A DNA stretch of 64,000 nucleotides from Cystobasidiopsis lactophilus. Lineage: Eukaryota > Basidiomycota > Agaricostilbomycetes > Agaricostilbales > Chionosphaeraceae. The notes under the pieces were generated by a model, which was not told where the DNA came from, made no database searches, and saw only the letters and a program-made list of their open reading frames with translations. This document shows positions 35,019-45,708 of this stretch, piece after piece. The stretch's first letter is position 1, and the number at the start of each line of letters is the position of its first letter. The stretch covers positions 2,226,677 through 2,290,676 of the forward strand of contig BCIO01000003.1 of NCBI GenBank assembly GCA_001599975.1, in the 5' to 3' direction. The position numbers and the translations under genes are program-made.

Positions 35019-35149
35019 GTCACGGACGCTGTACGCATAGAGGAGACGCATGTATTTTTAGAGGGAGGCGCGTACCGCCAGGCGTGACTCCAAGCGGAGG
35101 TTTTTGGCGGCAGCGAATTAGGTTGCTCCCATTGCACCCAGAACTCAAG

Positions 35150-36248
35150 ATGGCATATGAACCCAGCTCGTCTAAAGCAGAGAACAAAGTCAAGCGACTT
35201 CCAGACCGAGGTAGGGTCACTATCTGCTCACAAATTGCTCCAAGAGAACGTCGCCAAAATCTTGCGCGCGACCAGGCCATTACGACGAAGAGACCATCTT
35301 CTCTATTCTGGACTCTGTATGTCGACACATATGCTTCTGAACATCCCTAACAAGCGGAGATAGGGTCTGGTCGCGCATGTTACTTTCAAGCTACCTGCAG
35401 AAGATGGACTGCCTGACGAAGATGTGTGGCGCTTCTGTTCTCCAATCTGCTGGCGCTGGGCTCAGTTGATGTCCATCCAGTTCCCTGTGATCATTCCCAT
35501 GATCTTTGGCCGGAAAGACGACACGATCTACTTGCATGGCCACTTGTCTTCCCGGTTGCTGAAGACGCTCAGCGAGGAGGGCGTCAAGGCTTGCGTCGCC
35601 GTGACCACTGTTCAGGGATTGGTTGTCGCGTATAGTCGTGAGTCTCTAAGGCCTGCTGCTACCGAAGTCTGCTGATACGCCAATCTGCAGCCTTCCACAA
35701 TTCAATGAACTACAAGTCGGTGGTGGCGTTCGGCATGACCGAGTTGGTCACGGATCAGAAGGAGAAGGCTGAAGCATTGACCCTGATCACCAATCATGTG
35801 AGCTTTCCTGCGTTCCCTTATCGTGGTCTCCCCAAGCTGACGGTCAAGTCAGGTGCGTGTTCCAACCTGTCTTGTGGCTTGTCCATGGGGCTCAAAGTAA
35901 CAACAGGCATTCCACGTCAACAAGTCTGGCGCTAAGGCCGACCGCTGGGCCGATTCTCGCGAGACCTCCGAGACCGAGTACAAGTCGACTCGGGTGATCG
36001 CCCTCAAGATCGAGTCTGCCTCTGCCAAAGTTCGCACAGGTGAGTATATCCCTTCGTTGATATAGTATACGCGCTAACTGATGGCGTGTGTCGAAGGCGG
36101 GCCGCACGACGAGGACGCCGACATTGCGAACCACTCCAAGAAGATCTGGACCGGCGTCATCGAGCGCGACGAGCGGTACACCTCGTTTGCTCCCTCAGAG
36201 TACAACGACGCTCCTGTTCCTCAGTACATCCACGACATGGTGGCTTAA
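35150..36248 (+). CDS. FMN-binding split-barrel protein (pyridoxamine-oxidase-like)
   Basis: Members of this flavin-nucleotide-binding family have a pyridoxamine 5'-phosphate oxidase-like split barrel; their substrates are mostly unknown. After splicing the start reads MAYEPSSSKAENKVKRLPDR followed by GHYDEETIFSILDSGLVAHV, the typical N-terminal signature. Next come PVIIPMIFGRKDDTIYLHGH, LLKTLSEEGVKACVAVT, FHNSMNYKSVVAFG, ALTLITNHV, and the C-terminal ALKIESASAKVRTGGPHDED. These match the COG3467-like group. Seven short introns are used. The tail ends PVPQYIHDMVA. The protein is likely cytosolic and binds FMN or heme. It lies 131 bp after the paladin-like gene. Confidence 0.88.
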
Positions 36249-36458
36249 TGCTGTTGCCACCTCGGCCAAATGTAGACAACGTGGTGCTCGTTCTCGCAAA
36301 CCATAGAATTGCTTCCTGTTACTTTATACTGCACTCCTACGTCTAATAACATGCCATTCGAGCGCTTGACGGAGGTCACCATCACCCTTGAGAAATCTTG
36401 GTCTGAGCGCATCGAAGCGTGAAATTTCTTTTGCGCCCTCTTCCATCCCACTGCAAAC

Positions 36459-37304
36459 ATGTCTGCCAAGCAAGAACAGTCCTACAGTGCGTCAGAGGTC
36501 ACTAGAGCTCAATGGGCTAGAGCCGACTCAAAAGCGCACAGTCATGATCAAGCCTGACGGCGTCCAACGCGGATTGGTTGGCAAAATCATTGCCAGGGTT
36601 TGTGCTGCCCCCTACCCTCGCCTATGTGCCTGTGTGCTCATATCCGGTCTGCTGCAACGAACAGTTCGAGGACCGCGGCTTCAAGCTCGTCGCCCTCAAG
36701 CTCGTCCAGGCCTCCGTCGAGCACCTCGAGAAGCACTACGGTGACCTCAAGGAGAAGCCCTTCTTCCCCGGTCTCGTCAAGTACATGGCCAGCGGTGAGT
36801 GCTTACACCTTAACAGACACAATGTCTTCGAACCCTGAGAGCTCTCACAGGCCCCGTTGTCGCCATGGTCTGGGAAGGTGAAGCGCTGTGACCCAATTTG
36901 AGATTTGACAGGGCTCATGAATGGAATCGTGATGGCGCCACAGGCAAGGACGTCGTCAAGACTGGCCGTGTCATGCTCGGTGAGGAGCGCTCAGTCCACC
37001 AGATATCTTGAGTGGTGATCTCACAAATATCTTCCCTTGCCCGGTTTCTCACAGGCGCCACCAACCCCTTGGCCTCTGCTCCCGGCACCATCCGTGGCGA
37101 CTTCGCCATCGATGTCGGCCGCAACATCTGCCACGGCTCCGACAGCGTCGACTCTGCCCAGAAGGAAATGTGCGTTCAAAGCTGCCCGTCACTCATCTCC
37201 TTGCTCGGAACTGAGTGTGGCAGTTTCGTCGTCACAGCGCACTATGGTTCCCTGAGGGCGTCGCTCAATACAACCTCACCCTGGCTACCCAGATCTACGA
37301 GTAA
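36459..37304 (+). CDS. YNK1: Nucleoside diphosphate kinase
   Basis: NDP kinase transfers the gamma phosphate from ATP to other nucleoside diphosphates through a phosphohistidine. Spliced exons give [60 protein letters not shown], the active-site region [19 protein letters not shown] with its catalytic His, and [13 protein letters not shown]. Length is about 155 residues, the family norm. Joining the first exon (MSAKQEQSY) to [11 protein letters not shown] in frame needs an intron of only 34 nt (36487-36520). Five introns in total. The gene is complete and should be active. Confidence 0.96.
36487..36520 (+). other. 34-nt intron in the NDP kinase gene
   Basis: The donor gtgcgt at 36487 and the acceptor ctag ending at 36520 restore the frame ...[15 protein letters not shown]. 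Later acceptors before the conserved segment give the wrong phase. A possible branch sequence is cacta near 36500. Confidence 0.6.
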
Positions 37305-37574
37305 ATGCAAAGGTTTTGCTCGGTCGGAAGGGAGCTCTGGCTTTCGCGAGAGAGCGTGCATCTTTGCGCGGAACGGGAAACAGAGTTGGAGAAGAAGTCA
37401 GGACTCATTTGCAATTGATTTAAACGCGCAAAGAGGCGAGAAGACCTGTTCGGAGCGAGCTTTCGTGGACTTCGCGTTGGGCTCCAAAGTTCCTAGAACA
37501 ACGTCCCGGAGAACACATTTTGCAGCAGTGTAGAGATACTGAAGAAAGCCAAAAGCCAAATGGAGTTCTACGCT

Positions 37575-38340
37575 TTAGTGCTTGGGCTTGCTCTTGTCGA
37601 TAATGGCGCCGTCCCACAGCGCCCGCTCGGCCATCTCCTCCTCCACGCCGTCAATCAAAGGCGACAAGTAGCGCTTGTCCTGTTCGGCGAGAAATCTGAA
37701 GATGAGCCTGTGGTTGTCTCAAAAGGAGCCCATTACGAACCTGTTCAGGAGCAAGAGATGACTTGAGCTCAAGATCAAATTCTGAAGGGAAACTCGTCAC
37801 GAACCTGGTCTTTGGGCAGCCATTGGGCCTTAGGCAAATCGTGGTGCAGCATGCTCTGGTTGGACGCGACTCGGAGGCGGTAAGAGCGGTCGTAGGCCTC
37901 TTGCGCCGGCAACCTTGACAATGCCTGCTCGTTCATTGGCCGACCCGCGATCAGTTCCCGCACCTCTCCAAGCCTCAAGGGACAGCCTGAACGCACCTTC
38001 TGGACGGCAGGGGACTCCTCGATCAGAATATCGTCATATCGCAGGCCAATCTGTCAAAGAAAGCAGGCTTGTGAGCTCCTCGGAAATCTAAGGGAGCAAA
38101 CAAATGGCCGATTCTCGCTGACCTGCGCATCGGGTCAGCTGGCGACCTGGCTGGCGGTGAGAGCAACGCACCTTTCTGTAGCCGCACAGGCTGGCGTAGG
38201 AATCGGCGAGCGGCTTGAGGAACTTGTAAAGCCCCTTGTTGGAGACGACTTGCTTCGCCAGCGAGGGTCCAACCGGCCTGTGCGATGAGGCGAAGGGACT
38301 AAGACCATGGCTGATCTACTGTAGGCTCGAGCACGCACAT
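37575..38340 (-). CDS. QCR7: Cytochrome bc1 complex subunit 7 (Qcr7)
   Basis: Qcr7 is a small matrix-side subunit of respiratory complex III. Spliced exons read NKGLYKFLKPLADSYASLCG, IGLRYDDILIEESPAVQKAL, SRLPAQEAYDRSYRLRVASN and DLPKAQWLPKDQ, closely following yeast Qcr7, and the last exon gives RYLSPLIDGVEEEMAERALW and ends DKSKPKH. The only start that fits is an ATG whose AT lies at 38340-38339 and whose G is the first base after an intron (38278-38338), giving MPVGPSLAKQVVS. The join between WLPKDQ and the final exon (37680-37810) was not resolved and may hide a small exon. Divergent from TRM9, with about 190 bp between starts. Confidence 0.85.
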
Positions 38341-38532
38341 TTTGAACTTTTTAGGACGCTGCAAAAGGTCCAAGATTGCTGCCGCCGACTTGGAGGTCTG
38401 CTCAGAGCAGGTTTGAGCTTGTGGTCCCTGGCAGCTGTCAAAGACCAGCTTGTCTTCTTCTGCTCCCACCACCTTCTCCAACAATCTCACAGTAGCTCGC
38501 CAAACAGATCGCAAGGTTCAGCGAGCTGCTGA

Positions 38533-39666
38533 ATGACCCAGAGCGCCGGCGAGGACGATGCGGCTGCTTTCGAACGACAATACGTGCATGACATCTACGA
38601 CTCCATAGCCAGCCACTTCTCTGACACTCGCTACAAGGTCAGCTTGCTCCCTTCTACCCATTCTCGCCGAGATTCAAATTGTGAGGCATTGACAGCCATG
38701 GCCTCTAGTCGCTGAATTTCTGGGTCAATTGCCAACTGGCAGCCTGGGCGTGGATTCTGGCTGTGGCAATGGAAAGTACCTAGGCGCCAACTCGGTTCTT
38801 GGCGAGAAAGGCGCGAGCGGCAAGCAGCTGTTGCTTGGCTTGGACAGGTGAGGAGCGAGGCCACTTACCTGAATCAGTTCTTGTGCAAGTCTGATTGAAG
38901 AGGGTAACTCCCCCAGATCGTTTAACTTGCTGAAGATCGCCAAGGCGCGAGGGCACGAGGTCATCCAAGCGGACTGCATGGCTTTGCCCTTTCGCGACGG
39001 CGTATTCGTGAGCTCTGCGTTCTCCCTCAGCCATTCTGGCTGCCTTGCCAACTCAAGTCTCACAGGACTTTGGAATCTCTATTGCCACGATCCACCACCT
39101 CACCAGTCCCGCTCGGAGGCAGAAAGCGGTCCAGGTGGGTTTGCCTTTTCTTGAGCGATCTCTTGCAGAACGCTTAAGGCCCAGTCCAAATCTCACAGGA
39201 CCTCATCCGATGCTCTCACTCCCCTTCCAAGCTGGTCATCCAAGTCTGGGCTGCCGAGCAAAAAGACGAGTCCTCCCTAACCCGTCGCAAAGGTCCCTCC
39301 AACATCTCGCCCGCTCCCCTTCCCCACTGCTCCACCTCCGATGGCATAGTCAAGGAAGAAGGGCAGGACGTGTTCGTGCCTTGGCAGCTCCAAGCCAAAA
39401 CGCCTGAGGAAGCCAAGGAGCCGTTCCAGAGGTACTACCACCTGTTCGAGGAGGGCGAGCTGGGCAAGCTGGTTCGCTCGGCTGCTGAGGTGGCTTCGAA
39501 AGAGGGAACGGTGGAGATCGAGAAGGAGGGGTGGGAGAGAGGGAATTGGTTCGTGGTGGCCTCGACTCAAACGCCACCCAAAATGCTTTGGCCACCCCTC
39601 CCAGTCGACTCAAGGTCATGCTGCGTGTCAGCGATTTGGCGTTTTAGCGCCCCATGTTTGGTCTAG
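38533..39666 (+). CDS. TRM9: tRNA wobble-uridine carboxymethyl methyltransferase (Trm9)
   Basis: Trm9 with Trm112 methylates carboxymethyluridine at tRNA position 34 to mcm5U. The N-terminus FERQYVHDIYDSIASHFSDT joins after an intron to RYKPWPLVAEFLGQLPTGSL, then the SAM-binding GVDSGCGNGKYLG, DCMALPFRDGVFDFGISIA, TIHHLTSPARRQKAV, and QDVFVPWQLQAK. Near the end RYYHLFEEGELGKLV and GNWFVVAS match the yeast C-terminal motif. Five introns of about 50-60 nt are needed. The reading continues about 28 residues past the conserved end to a stop at 39666; an unseen intron could shorten it. Catalytic features are complete. Confidence 0.94.
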
Positions 39667-40179
39667 CGCGAGGCAAGTAGAGGCTCCCAAACAGTGGCTG
39701 CTAAAACTGACACTCAAGTCTCGCACCTCCGCTAATGCAGTTGGCAAAGACGGCTCTCAACATCTCAGAATGAAGCGCACCATCGCCTGGCCCGCCCCAT
39801 TTCTGACAGCAAGATGTGCATCTCGGGGCAGATCTGGATGCTAACGTGGCGGCATCGAGTGAGTCGCGCTGTCCCCGTTTCTGATGTCCAGAACACGTAG
39901 CTCAGATGGCCTCACAGATAGAATGTCCAGAGATCTCAAGAACTCTGCATGGTCTTACCCCTCCTAGACATCTCAAGGGCCGAGAGCGAGGACTTTGGAG
40001 AGGGTGCACCACTTCGCTCACCACTTCCAGAGAGCCTATTTGGCTGCCATCGTCCATAAATTTGACCTATTGTACAACTCAAGCAATCCACAAGCGAGGA
40101 AACTTCAATTTGAGGACTCGGTAGCCAGTTGACAGGTCTCCGAGCTTCCACCAAATCTTGACCTCCCACTTTCCTTGAA
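39667..40179. other. Intergenic region, nothing assigned
   Basis: 513 bp between TRM9 and the RWD-protein gene, both on the plus strand. It should contain the TRM9 3' end and the promoter of the next gene. A short tRNA D-arm-like string occurs near 39897 but lacks the rest of a tRNA. Confidence 0.45.
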
Positions 40180-41277
40180 ATGACAGGCAAGTGGCTAGCC
40201 TCACCTCAGTTCAACCCAGAACTAAGACAGGCGATGCCCTTGCAGACTACGCAGCGGAATGGGCGTCAGAGCTCGAGGTGGTGGCTGCCATTTTGCCAGA
40301 AGACGAATACGAAGGTTTGTCCGCTCTGCTTCCACCCAATCCATTCTCCTTGGATGCCCAGAGAGTCGCACAAACAGGCAATGACGAAGAGATCATCATC
40401 CAAGTCAAGCCTGTCGAGGCTGAGCAACTCGCGGACGGTTCGTCTCATGTCACTTCAAGATCTGTCTCCCAGTTCTCAAGCGTTGACGAGGAGGACAGTG
40501 ATCCTGGCCCTGCACATCAAGAGGACAGCAGAGTACCCTGACGAGCTGCCGGAGCTAGAACTGGAATGCACAGAGGGCGAGCTGCCGGACGACGACCTGG
40601 ACTCGCTCAAGGCCGACTTGTTGACAGAGGTGCGTTTTGGTTTGCCCTTTCATCCTTCCCCTAAGATAAACCAGTCTTCAAAAAGCACAGGCGGAAGCGA
40701 GTTTGGGGATGGCCATGGCCTACACGCTGGCGAGCTCACTGAGCGAAGCGCTCGCAAGGCTACTATTGGCCAAGGAGGAGGCTCTGGCGAAAGTCGAAGC
40801 TGATAAAGCTGCAGCGGAAGAAGAGGTGCGTTTGGCAATTCACTTTAGTACGTCGTACTCGCAACCGAAGCACTCGCACAGGCGGAGGAAGCGAGAACGC
40901 GAGGGACGGTGGTCACTGCGGATTCCTTCAACCAGTGGAAAGCCAGCTTCCTGGCCGAGGTCAAGGCGAAACGGGCGAAAGAGCAGGCCGAGTACCTCAA
41001 GACGCTGTCGGTCAAGGAGCGGGAGGAGAAGAAGAAGATTGAGCTCCGCCTAACAGGTGCGTCGACGCTCTCCACCCTCAATCCATCTTGGATTCAACTG
41101 AAGGTTGCATGCACAGGACGGCAACTGTTCGAGCAAGGCAAAGTGGACTACAACAAGGAGGACGAGCTGGAGGAGGACGCTGGGATCGTCGACTTCTCTC
41201 AGTACGCTCGCGACGGAGCGGCGGAGGAGGACGACGAGGAGGAGGACACAGGGATCGTCCTCAGCGACAGCGATTGA
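40180..41277 (+). CDS. GIR2: RWD-domain protein, Gir2/RWDD1 type
   Basis: Gir2/RWDD1 proteins bind DRG-family GTPases (Rbg2) and Gcn1 on ribosomes. The RWD domain appears as [31 protein letters not shown], then [21 protein letters not shown] long helical, Lys/Glu-rich region follows ([40 protein letters not shown]) and the end is the family's [11 protein letters not shown] plus an acidic tail with [11 protein letters not shown]. The start is the ATG at 40180; the coding MTG joins to [10 protein letters not shown] through an apparent GC-AG intron (40187-40230). About six introns in all. The acidic tail in place of a domain is normal for the family. Confidence 0.85.
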
Positions 41278-41341
41278 AATCCAATCATGGCAAAGCGAAG
41301 AGACAACTTTCGTTAGATTGCATTTCCTCCCGAAAGCCCAT

Positions 41342-42687
41342 TTATCTGGTGGACGGCGCCGCGACCGGGTCGTCCTTCTTGGCCAGCCCGTGCTTCTTGA
41401 GCAGGGCGTCAATCTCGCTCGGCTTGAGGATGTGCGCGACCGGCTTCTTGAGCTTCTCGTCGTACATGAGCGTGGCGAGCTCAACTGTGCGGCCGACCAG
41501 CGAGGCATGAGCGTCGGAAATCTCCAAAGTGAAAGGTCCCAGCACGCACCCTTTTCCGAGTCCAAAGTGGTAGAGTCCATCGTCTTGCTGAGCACCTCGA
41601 CGGCCAGCTTGAGCGCGCTGTCCAGGTCGGTGTCCTCCTTGTAGTCCTGCCTGAGCAAGCTCTGGGCCGTGCCCGAGTTGGCGCCGATGCAGCTGGCCTT
41701 CCACCCGGAGTAGTTGCCGGACGGGTCGGAGGAGTAGAGCTGGAACTGGTAGAGCGGGTCCCAGCCGGCGAAGAGGAACGAGACGCCAAAGGGCCGGAGG
41801 CCGCCGTACTGGGTGTAGCCCTGCTTCATGTCGCACACCCGCTTGACGAGCTGCTCGATCGGCATGGAGCCGTTGTAGGTGGACAGGTAGGACTGCGCCG
41901 TGTTGCGCGAGAAGTTGATGAGCGAGTTGGCGTCGGCCGTGATGCCTGCGACCGCCGCCAAAGTGTTGCTGTGCGTCAAGAGATGCGGTTGATGAGCCTT
42001 TGAAATCTCATAGGGCAGGAGGCGCAACGCACTCGTTCACGGTGAAGATCTTCTCGCGGCCCCCGCCGGCCTCCTTGTCCAGCAGCTTGGAAGTGATGCG
42101 CTTCTCGGCGGCGAGCACGATGCCGGTGCGCTTGCTGCTGCTGCCCTCGCTGGTCGACGCCTCCTCCTTCTTGTCCTCCATGGCAATGTCCTCTGCCTGA
42201 ACGCCCTCAATCACTGATGACGGGTCTGTCCTCGCTTCGGCCTGCGAAATAGATGAAGCAGTCAGCCTCCATCAAATAAGGGCTCGAGTTCGCTGTCCAC
42301 TCGCCTGCTTGATCTCTGCTGCTTCTGACTTGCCCGGCGCCAAGATGCCAATCACACAGCCAGCGTGTCTGTCATACAAGATGAAGCCAAGCAGCGGGTG
42401 AAGGACTCGGGGTTGGGCTTACGACACGGACTCCATCTGCAATGCCACGCTGTGGTGTCAGTAATGGCTCTGCACTTCAGCTCACTGTGCTGGACTTACA
42501 GCATATTCGACTTGGTACAACCGCCCCTCGGGACTGTGAGAGGCCTAAAGTATAAGCTGAAGGCCAGCTTGAGTGCGACGAGCTCCCTCACCTGAATGTT
42601 GTCTGTTCCGCGAGCATATTGAGCTCCCAGTTGCCCAGTCACGCAAGGATTGAAGCTCACTGTTCGGCTGTCGTATCTTCGCGCCAT
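41342..42687 (-). CDS. PRE9: 20S proteasome subunit alpha-4 (PSMA4/Pre9) with an internal insertion
   Basis: This alpha-ring subunit of the 20S proteasome starts [20 protein letters not shown], after joining a first exon, an 11-nt microexon and a 34-36 nt exon; VEYAMESVSHAG follows through a 14-nt microexon. Later motifs are [56 protein letters not shown] and [20 protein letters not shown], all typical of PSMA4. Between CVIGILAPG and [11 protein letters not shown] lies an extra, mostly charged and Ser-rich segment of about 45 residues (with [14 protein letters not shown] and [14 protein letters not shown]), not usual in this subunit. One intron before it (42242-42304) has a GC donor. The frame is open upstream of the start but unlike any family member there. 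Confidence 0.95.
42423..42436 (-). other. 14-nt microexon of the proteasome alpha-4 gene
   Basis: The exon atggagtccgtgtc lies between acceptor ...attgcag and donor gtaagc. It codes M-E-S-V-S(first two bases) in EYAMESVSHAG, a conserved position in alpha subunits (EYAMEAIxHAG). Confidence 0.88.
42592..42602 (-). other. 11-nt microexon of the proteasome alpha-4 gene
   Basis: The exon acaacattcag has acceptor ...ggaacag before it and donor gtgagg after it. It supplies the residues T-T-F and two bases of S in YDSRTTTFSPEGRL. Without it the strongly conserved RTxxFSPEGR motif of alpha-4 subunits would be broken and the frame lost. Confidence 0.88.
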
Positions 42688-43777
42688 GATAGAGACCCAA
42701 GTGCCGCGTGAAGTTGGACGGACGAGCGCAAAGGGCGTCGCAAGCCGGGCTTGGAGCTCGACCACGACGGCGCCAGCTTTTGGTTCTTTTGCGCGTTGAT
42801 GGATGGCTTTATAAGTACTGCCTGCCATGATGAATGACTGGATGGCTCGCCTGAGGGCGGAGTCCAGCTCCTGCGCTCCACATGTCACAATGCCCTGCGG
42901 TTCAGGTGGCGTCCAATGGGTGTTGCGTCTGCTTGCCGTTTCTATCCTGGAGCTTTATGTTCAACTTCCAACTGGTGCGCGTCGGAAGAGGGCGTGGCGG
43001 GGCTGCACACCGTCTACGACTCCCATGCGCTTTGCCCAGATTCCACGTCCTGCGCAATTGCTTTGCATCCTCTTCAGTCGCTCGGGCTCTTCCTATTGTC
43101 GCAATATATCGCTGTCTATCGGGAGAATGGGCGTCGACTCTTTGACTGACCTGCAAGGTTGTTTGCTCTCTGGTCGGGAAGCCTCAGACGGCCGACTTCT
43201 TTTGGCTTTGCGCCCGAGTTGATGCGAAGAGCTTACGTACATACAACACGAGCTTCAGTCTCTCGGACTTCTGCGGCCTTGGTCTTGGCCCCGCCAGCAC
43301 GGCCACTTCCACTGCCGTCTCGACCGTCCTCGGAAGGCGTCCTTTGTCCATCCTACTCTTGTTCCGGACCGAAGAAAGACCGCTTCTGTTCATTTTATGT
43401 TGGGGGCGCTGTCGCTTCGACGTTCCTCTTTGGGAGTGCGACGCCATACCATTTCTATCTCTCTTTCCCATACGCCCCGCGCCGCAGTGCCCTGGCCGAG
43501 TCTGAGTAAGGATATTACTTGAAATTCAAGACCATGATGGAGGTCTCCAATTGTGTGCCGTCTTGAACAGAAGGCGTTGGGTCGCCACCGCCACCGCCTC
43601 TTGGTCCTCTGTATGTTTCCAGACACTTCCTCGTTAGGGGGCCTTGGGGTTTGTCTCCTTCCGCCATCTCTTTGAAAGTTGCAATTGAATCGTGAGTCCT
43701 TCGCTCGCACGCAGTCCAGCCGGCTTCGCATTGTGGTGTTAATTCGCGAGGTTGCCAGGCATTCTACCTTCCGCAAC
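42688..43777. promoter_or_regulatory. Divergent intergenic region, no gene seen
   Basis: About 1.1 kb between the proteasome gene (minus) and a small unknown gene (plus). Several open frames exist on both strands but none has a domain, signal peptide or consistent splicing. I could not identify a proteasome-type promoter element. Confidence 0.45.
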
Positions 43778-44416
43778 ATGGACCAAAAGTACACCCACGA
43801 ATACTACGCCGATAATAAAGGCAACAGATACCTCGTTTGGAGCAACGGCGAAGTTGAGATCGAAGATGCCAGCAGTGGCCGGGGCTGGACTCCGTTGTTG
43901 TGGGAGTGCGTCTTCATTACGGCCTGCCTCCCTTGTCACCTACGCTCAATCTAGATGAAGCTTCCACCAAACGCATTTTCACCCGCACGGGGTAAGAGAC
44001 CCCATTCTCGCGGAAACTATCCGCTGCTGATCGCCCGCCCACTTTGCAGTTCCAAAAAATGAACTCCAACAACTCTCCTCGATCCCCTACCCGTATTGAG
44101 GCTGTTGCTGGCCCTGCTACGCACAGAGCAGGTGTCAGCAACGTTGAAACAGCTACAAAGCCACGCCGTATGGTATGTTTGTATCTTGTCTTCGTACTCT
44201 CAGACTCCATTCTTTATTAATCATTCTTAGACTGTCGCCGAAGCCGCCGCCGCCAAGCGATACAATAACAAGATCAGGGCTAACAGAACCAACACCGACA
44301 ACTCCCCTTTCACGCCAGAGGAAAAGGACGCTGGTGCACTCTACGGTGCCATTCGAAGGTGGAATGGCAAAAAGGGGCGACAGGAAAAGGACAAGATCCC
44401 TTATACGGGAGAGTAG
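43778..44416 (+). CDS. Small unknown protein, uncertain exon structure
   Basis: Not recognised. Two parts look coding: an exon from the ATG at 43778 (MDQKYTHEYYADNKGNRYLV, then GEVEIEDASSGRGWTPLLW) and exons from 44059 onward (MNSNNSPRSPTRIEAVAGP, then after an intron TVAEAAAAKRYNNKIRANRT, ending DKIPYTGE). The second part joins cleanly at one intron (donor gtatgt). A middle exon (EASTKRIFTRTG) can be read, but I could not join it in frame on both sides. Either an exon border is unusual, or two short genes lie here. The protein is hydrophilic, with no signal peptide or membrane helix. Confidence 0.4.
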
Positions 44417-44615
44417 TCTTGTGGCCTTGGGCGCCTGCAGTTCGGCGCGACAAGATCTACACTATGCCATCGTCCTGAAATTCCAATTTTAGAACTCGTA
44501 CAATTCCCCTGTAGACAAGACCGTGATTTGACTCTGAGATCCTCTGCAAATTTTGGGTGGCGTCACCAAGGAGTCAAGACACAATCCACATGCGGGAGAG
44601 GTTTCACGACCCAAA

Positions 44616-45594
44616 TCAGTCGTCTTCAGGGGCCATTGGGATGTCCGAAGTCGAGGCTACTGGTGCTCTAGGTGGTACGACGGCTGGCGCTTTGGGCTTG
44701 GTGGTACTGCTGCTCTTGGATGGAATCTTGACGGCCAGGCGAACTTTGATGGTGCTCTTGACCCTGGATTGATACTGCACGTCGTCTTCTGAGCTGTCAT
44801 CCTGCGAGCCCGAAACCGATTGGGATCAACAAATGGGTTGATCAAGGTAAAGGGACAGGGCCTCACGGCGTTCGGCACGGGCAGCACCTCGTCCAAGCAC
44901 ACTTCCGAGCCCGTGTACACCTCCAGCGTCGTGAGGTCGTTCGAGCAGGGCAAGTTGTCTTGTACAGCCAAGGCCAAAGTGAGGGCGGTAGGGATGGCCG
45001 CGCCCATGGCTTTAACCACCAGACTCCCGCAGCTGTGAGCGATTCGTCCATGATCAGCGTCTGGCCACGGGGCTCTGAAAGGGACGGGATTCAGGCCCAC
45101 CCTCGCTGAATGAAAGCAGACAGGCCAATCTTGAGGTAGTACGAGAAGGGCGTCTTGCGGGTGATCCACACCTCCTCCTCTTTGTCCTCTGACAAGTCCC
45201 CAATCTGAAAGCCGCCCGTGCCCTGGCCCAAGTTGACCTTTGCGCCCGACATGGTGACACCCTTCCGAGTGGACCCCTCGCTTTTGGCCAGCCTCGAGAT
45301 CTTTGGCAGGGAGAGCTTCTTGACTTTGCCGGCCAATTTGGGCCGCTTGGTGGGTTCGGGCAAGACTCTGGTGACTTGAACGGGAGCAGGGCCTTTCTCC
45401 TTGCCCTTTTTCGAAGGCCCAACAGCAGAGGGGGCGGAAGTGACGGGCTTGGTCTTGTTCTTGGCCGCTTTCCGGAACGCCTTGACAGCGGGCGCGTTCA
45501 GAGCGGAGGGCGGCTTGAACCTCTTGCGCTTCTTGGCAGCCTCCTGAGTGGTTGAGGGACCAGCATCGTCCGCCTTGCGCTTCTTGGGCGGCAT
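44616..45594 (-). CDS. Alba-domain nucleic-acid-binding protein
   Basis: Alba-fold proteins bind RNA or DNA; eukaryotic members include RNase P/MRP subunits. The N-terminus MPPKKRKADDAGPSTTQEAA is followed by a very Lys-rich stretch that should be nuclear-localising. The Alba-like core reads VWITRKTPFSYYLKIGLSAF, then across an intron IQRGCGSLVVKAMGAAIPTA, LTLALAVQDNL, and LTTLEVYTGSEVCLDEVLPV. A further intron (donor GTGAGG) joins LPVPNA to DDSSEDDVQYQSRVKST, and the tail is Ser/Pro/Lys-rich, ending PMAPEDD. I cannot choose between an RNase P/MRP-type subunit and a general chromatin or RNA binder. Divergent from ELF1 with 114 bp between starts. Confidence 0.75.
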
Positions 45595-45708
45595 GACTTT
45601 GTCGTCGGCGGCTGCTTGACAGGAAATTGTTTTGGACCCAGACGTCCGCGAGTCGACGCTCGCCAACTCTTGGTTTCACGCCCGCTTCAAAGGCCAAGGA
45701 GAGAAGAC

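Noticed and set aside
39890-39960. tRNA-like D-arm string tagctcagatgg
   Set aside because: No matching T-arm (GGTTCRA) at the proper distance and no acceptor-stem pairing.
42688-42888. In-frame N-terminal extension of the proteasome alpha-4 subunit
   Set aside because: Alpha-4 proteins begin MxRRYDSRT; the extra residues have no counterpart and the region is more likely 5' leader.
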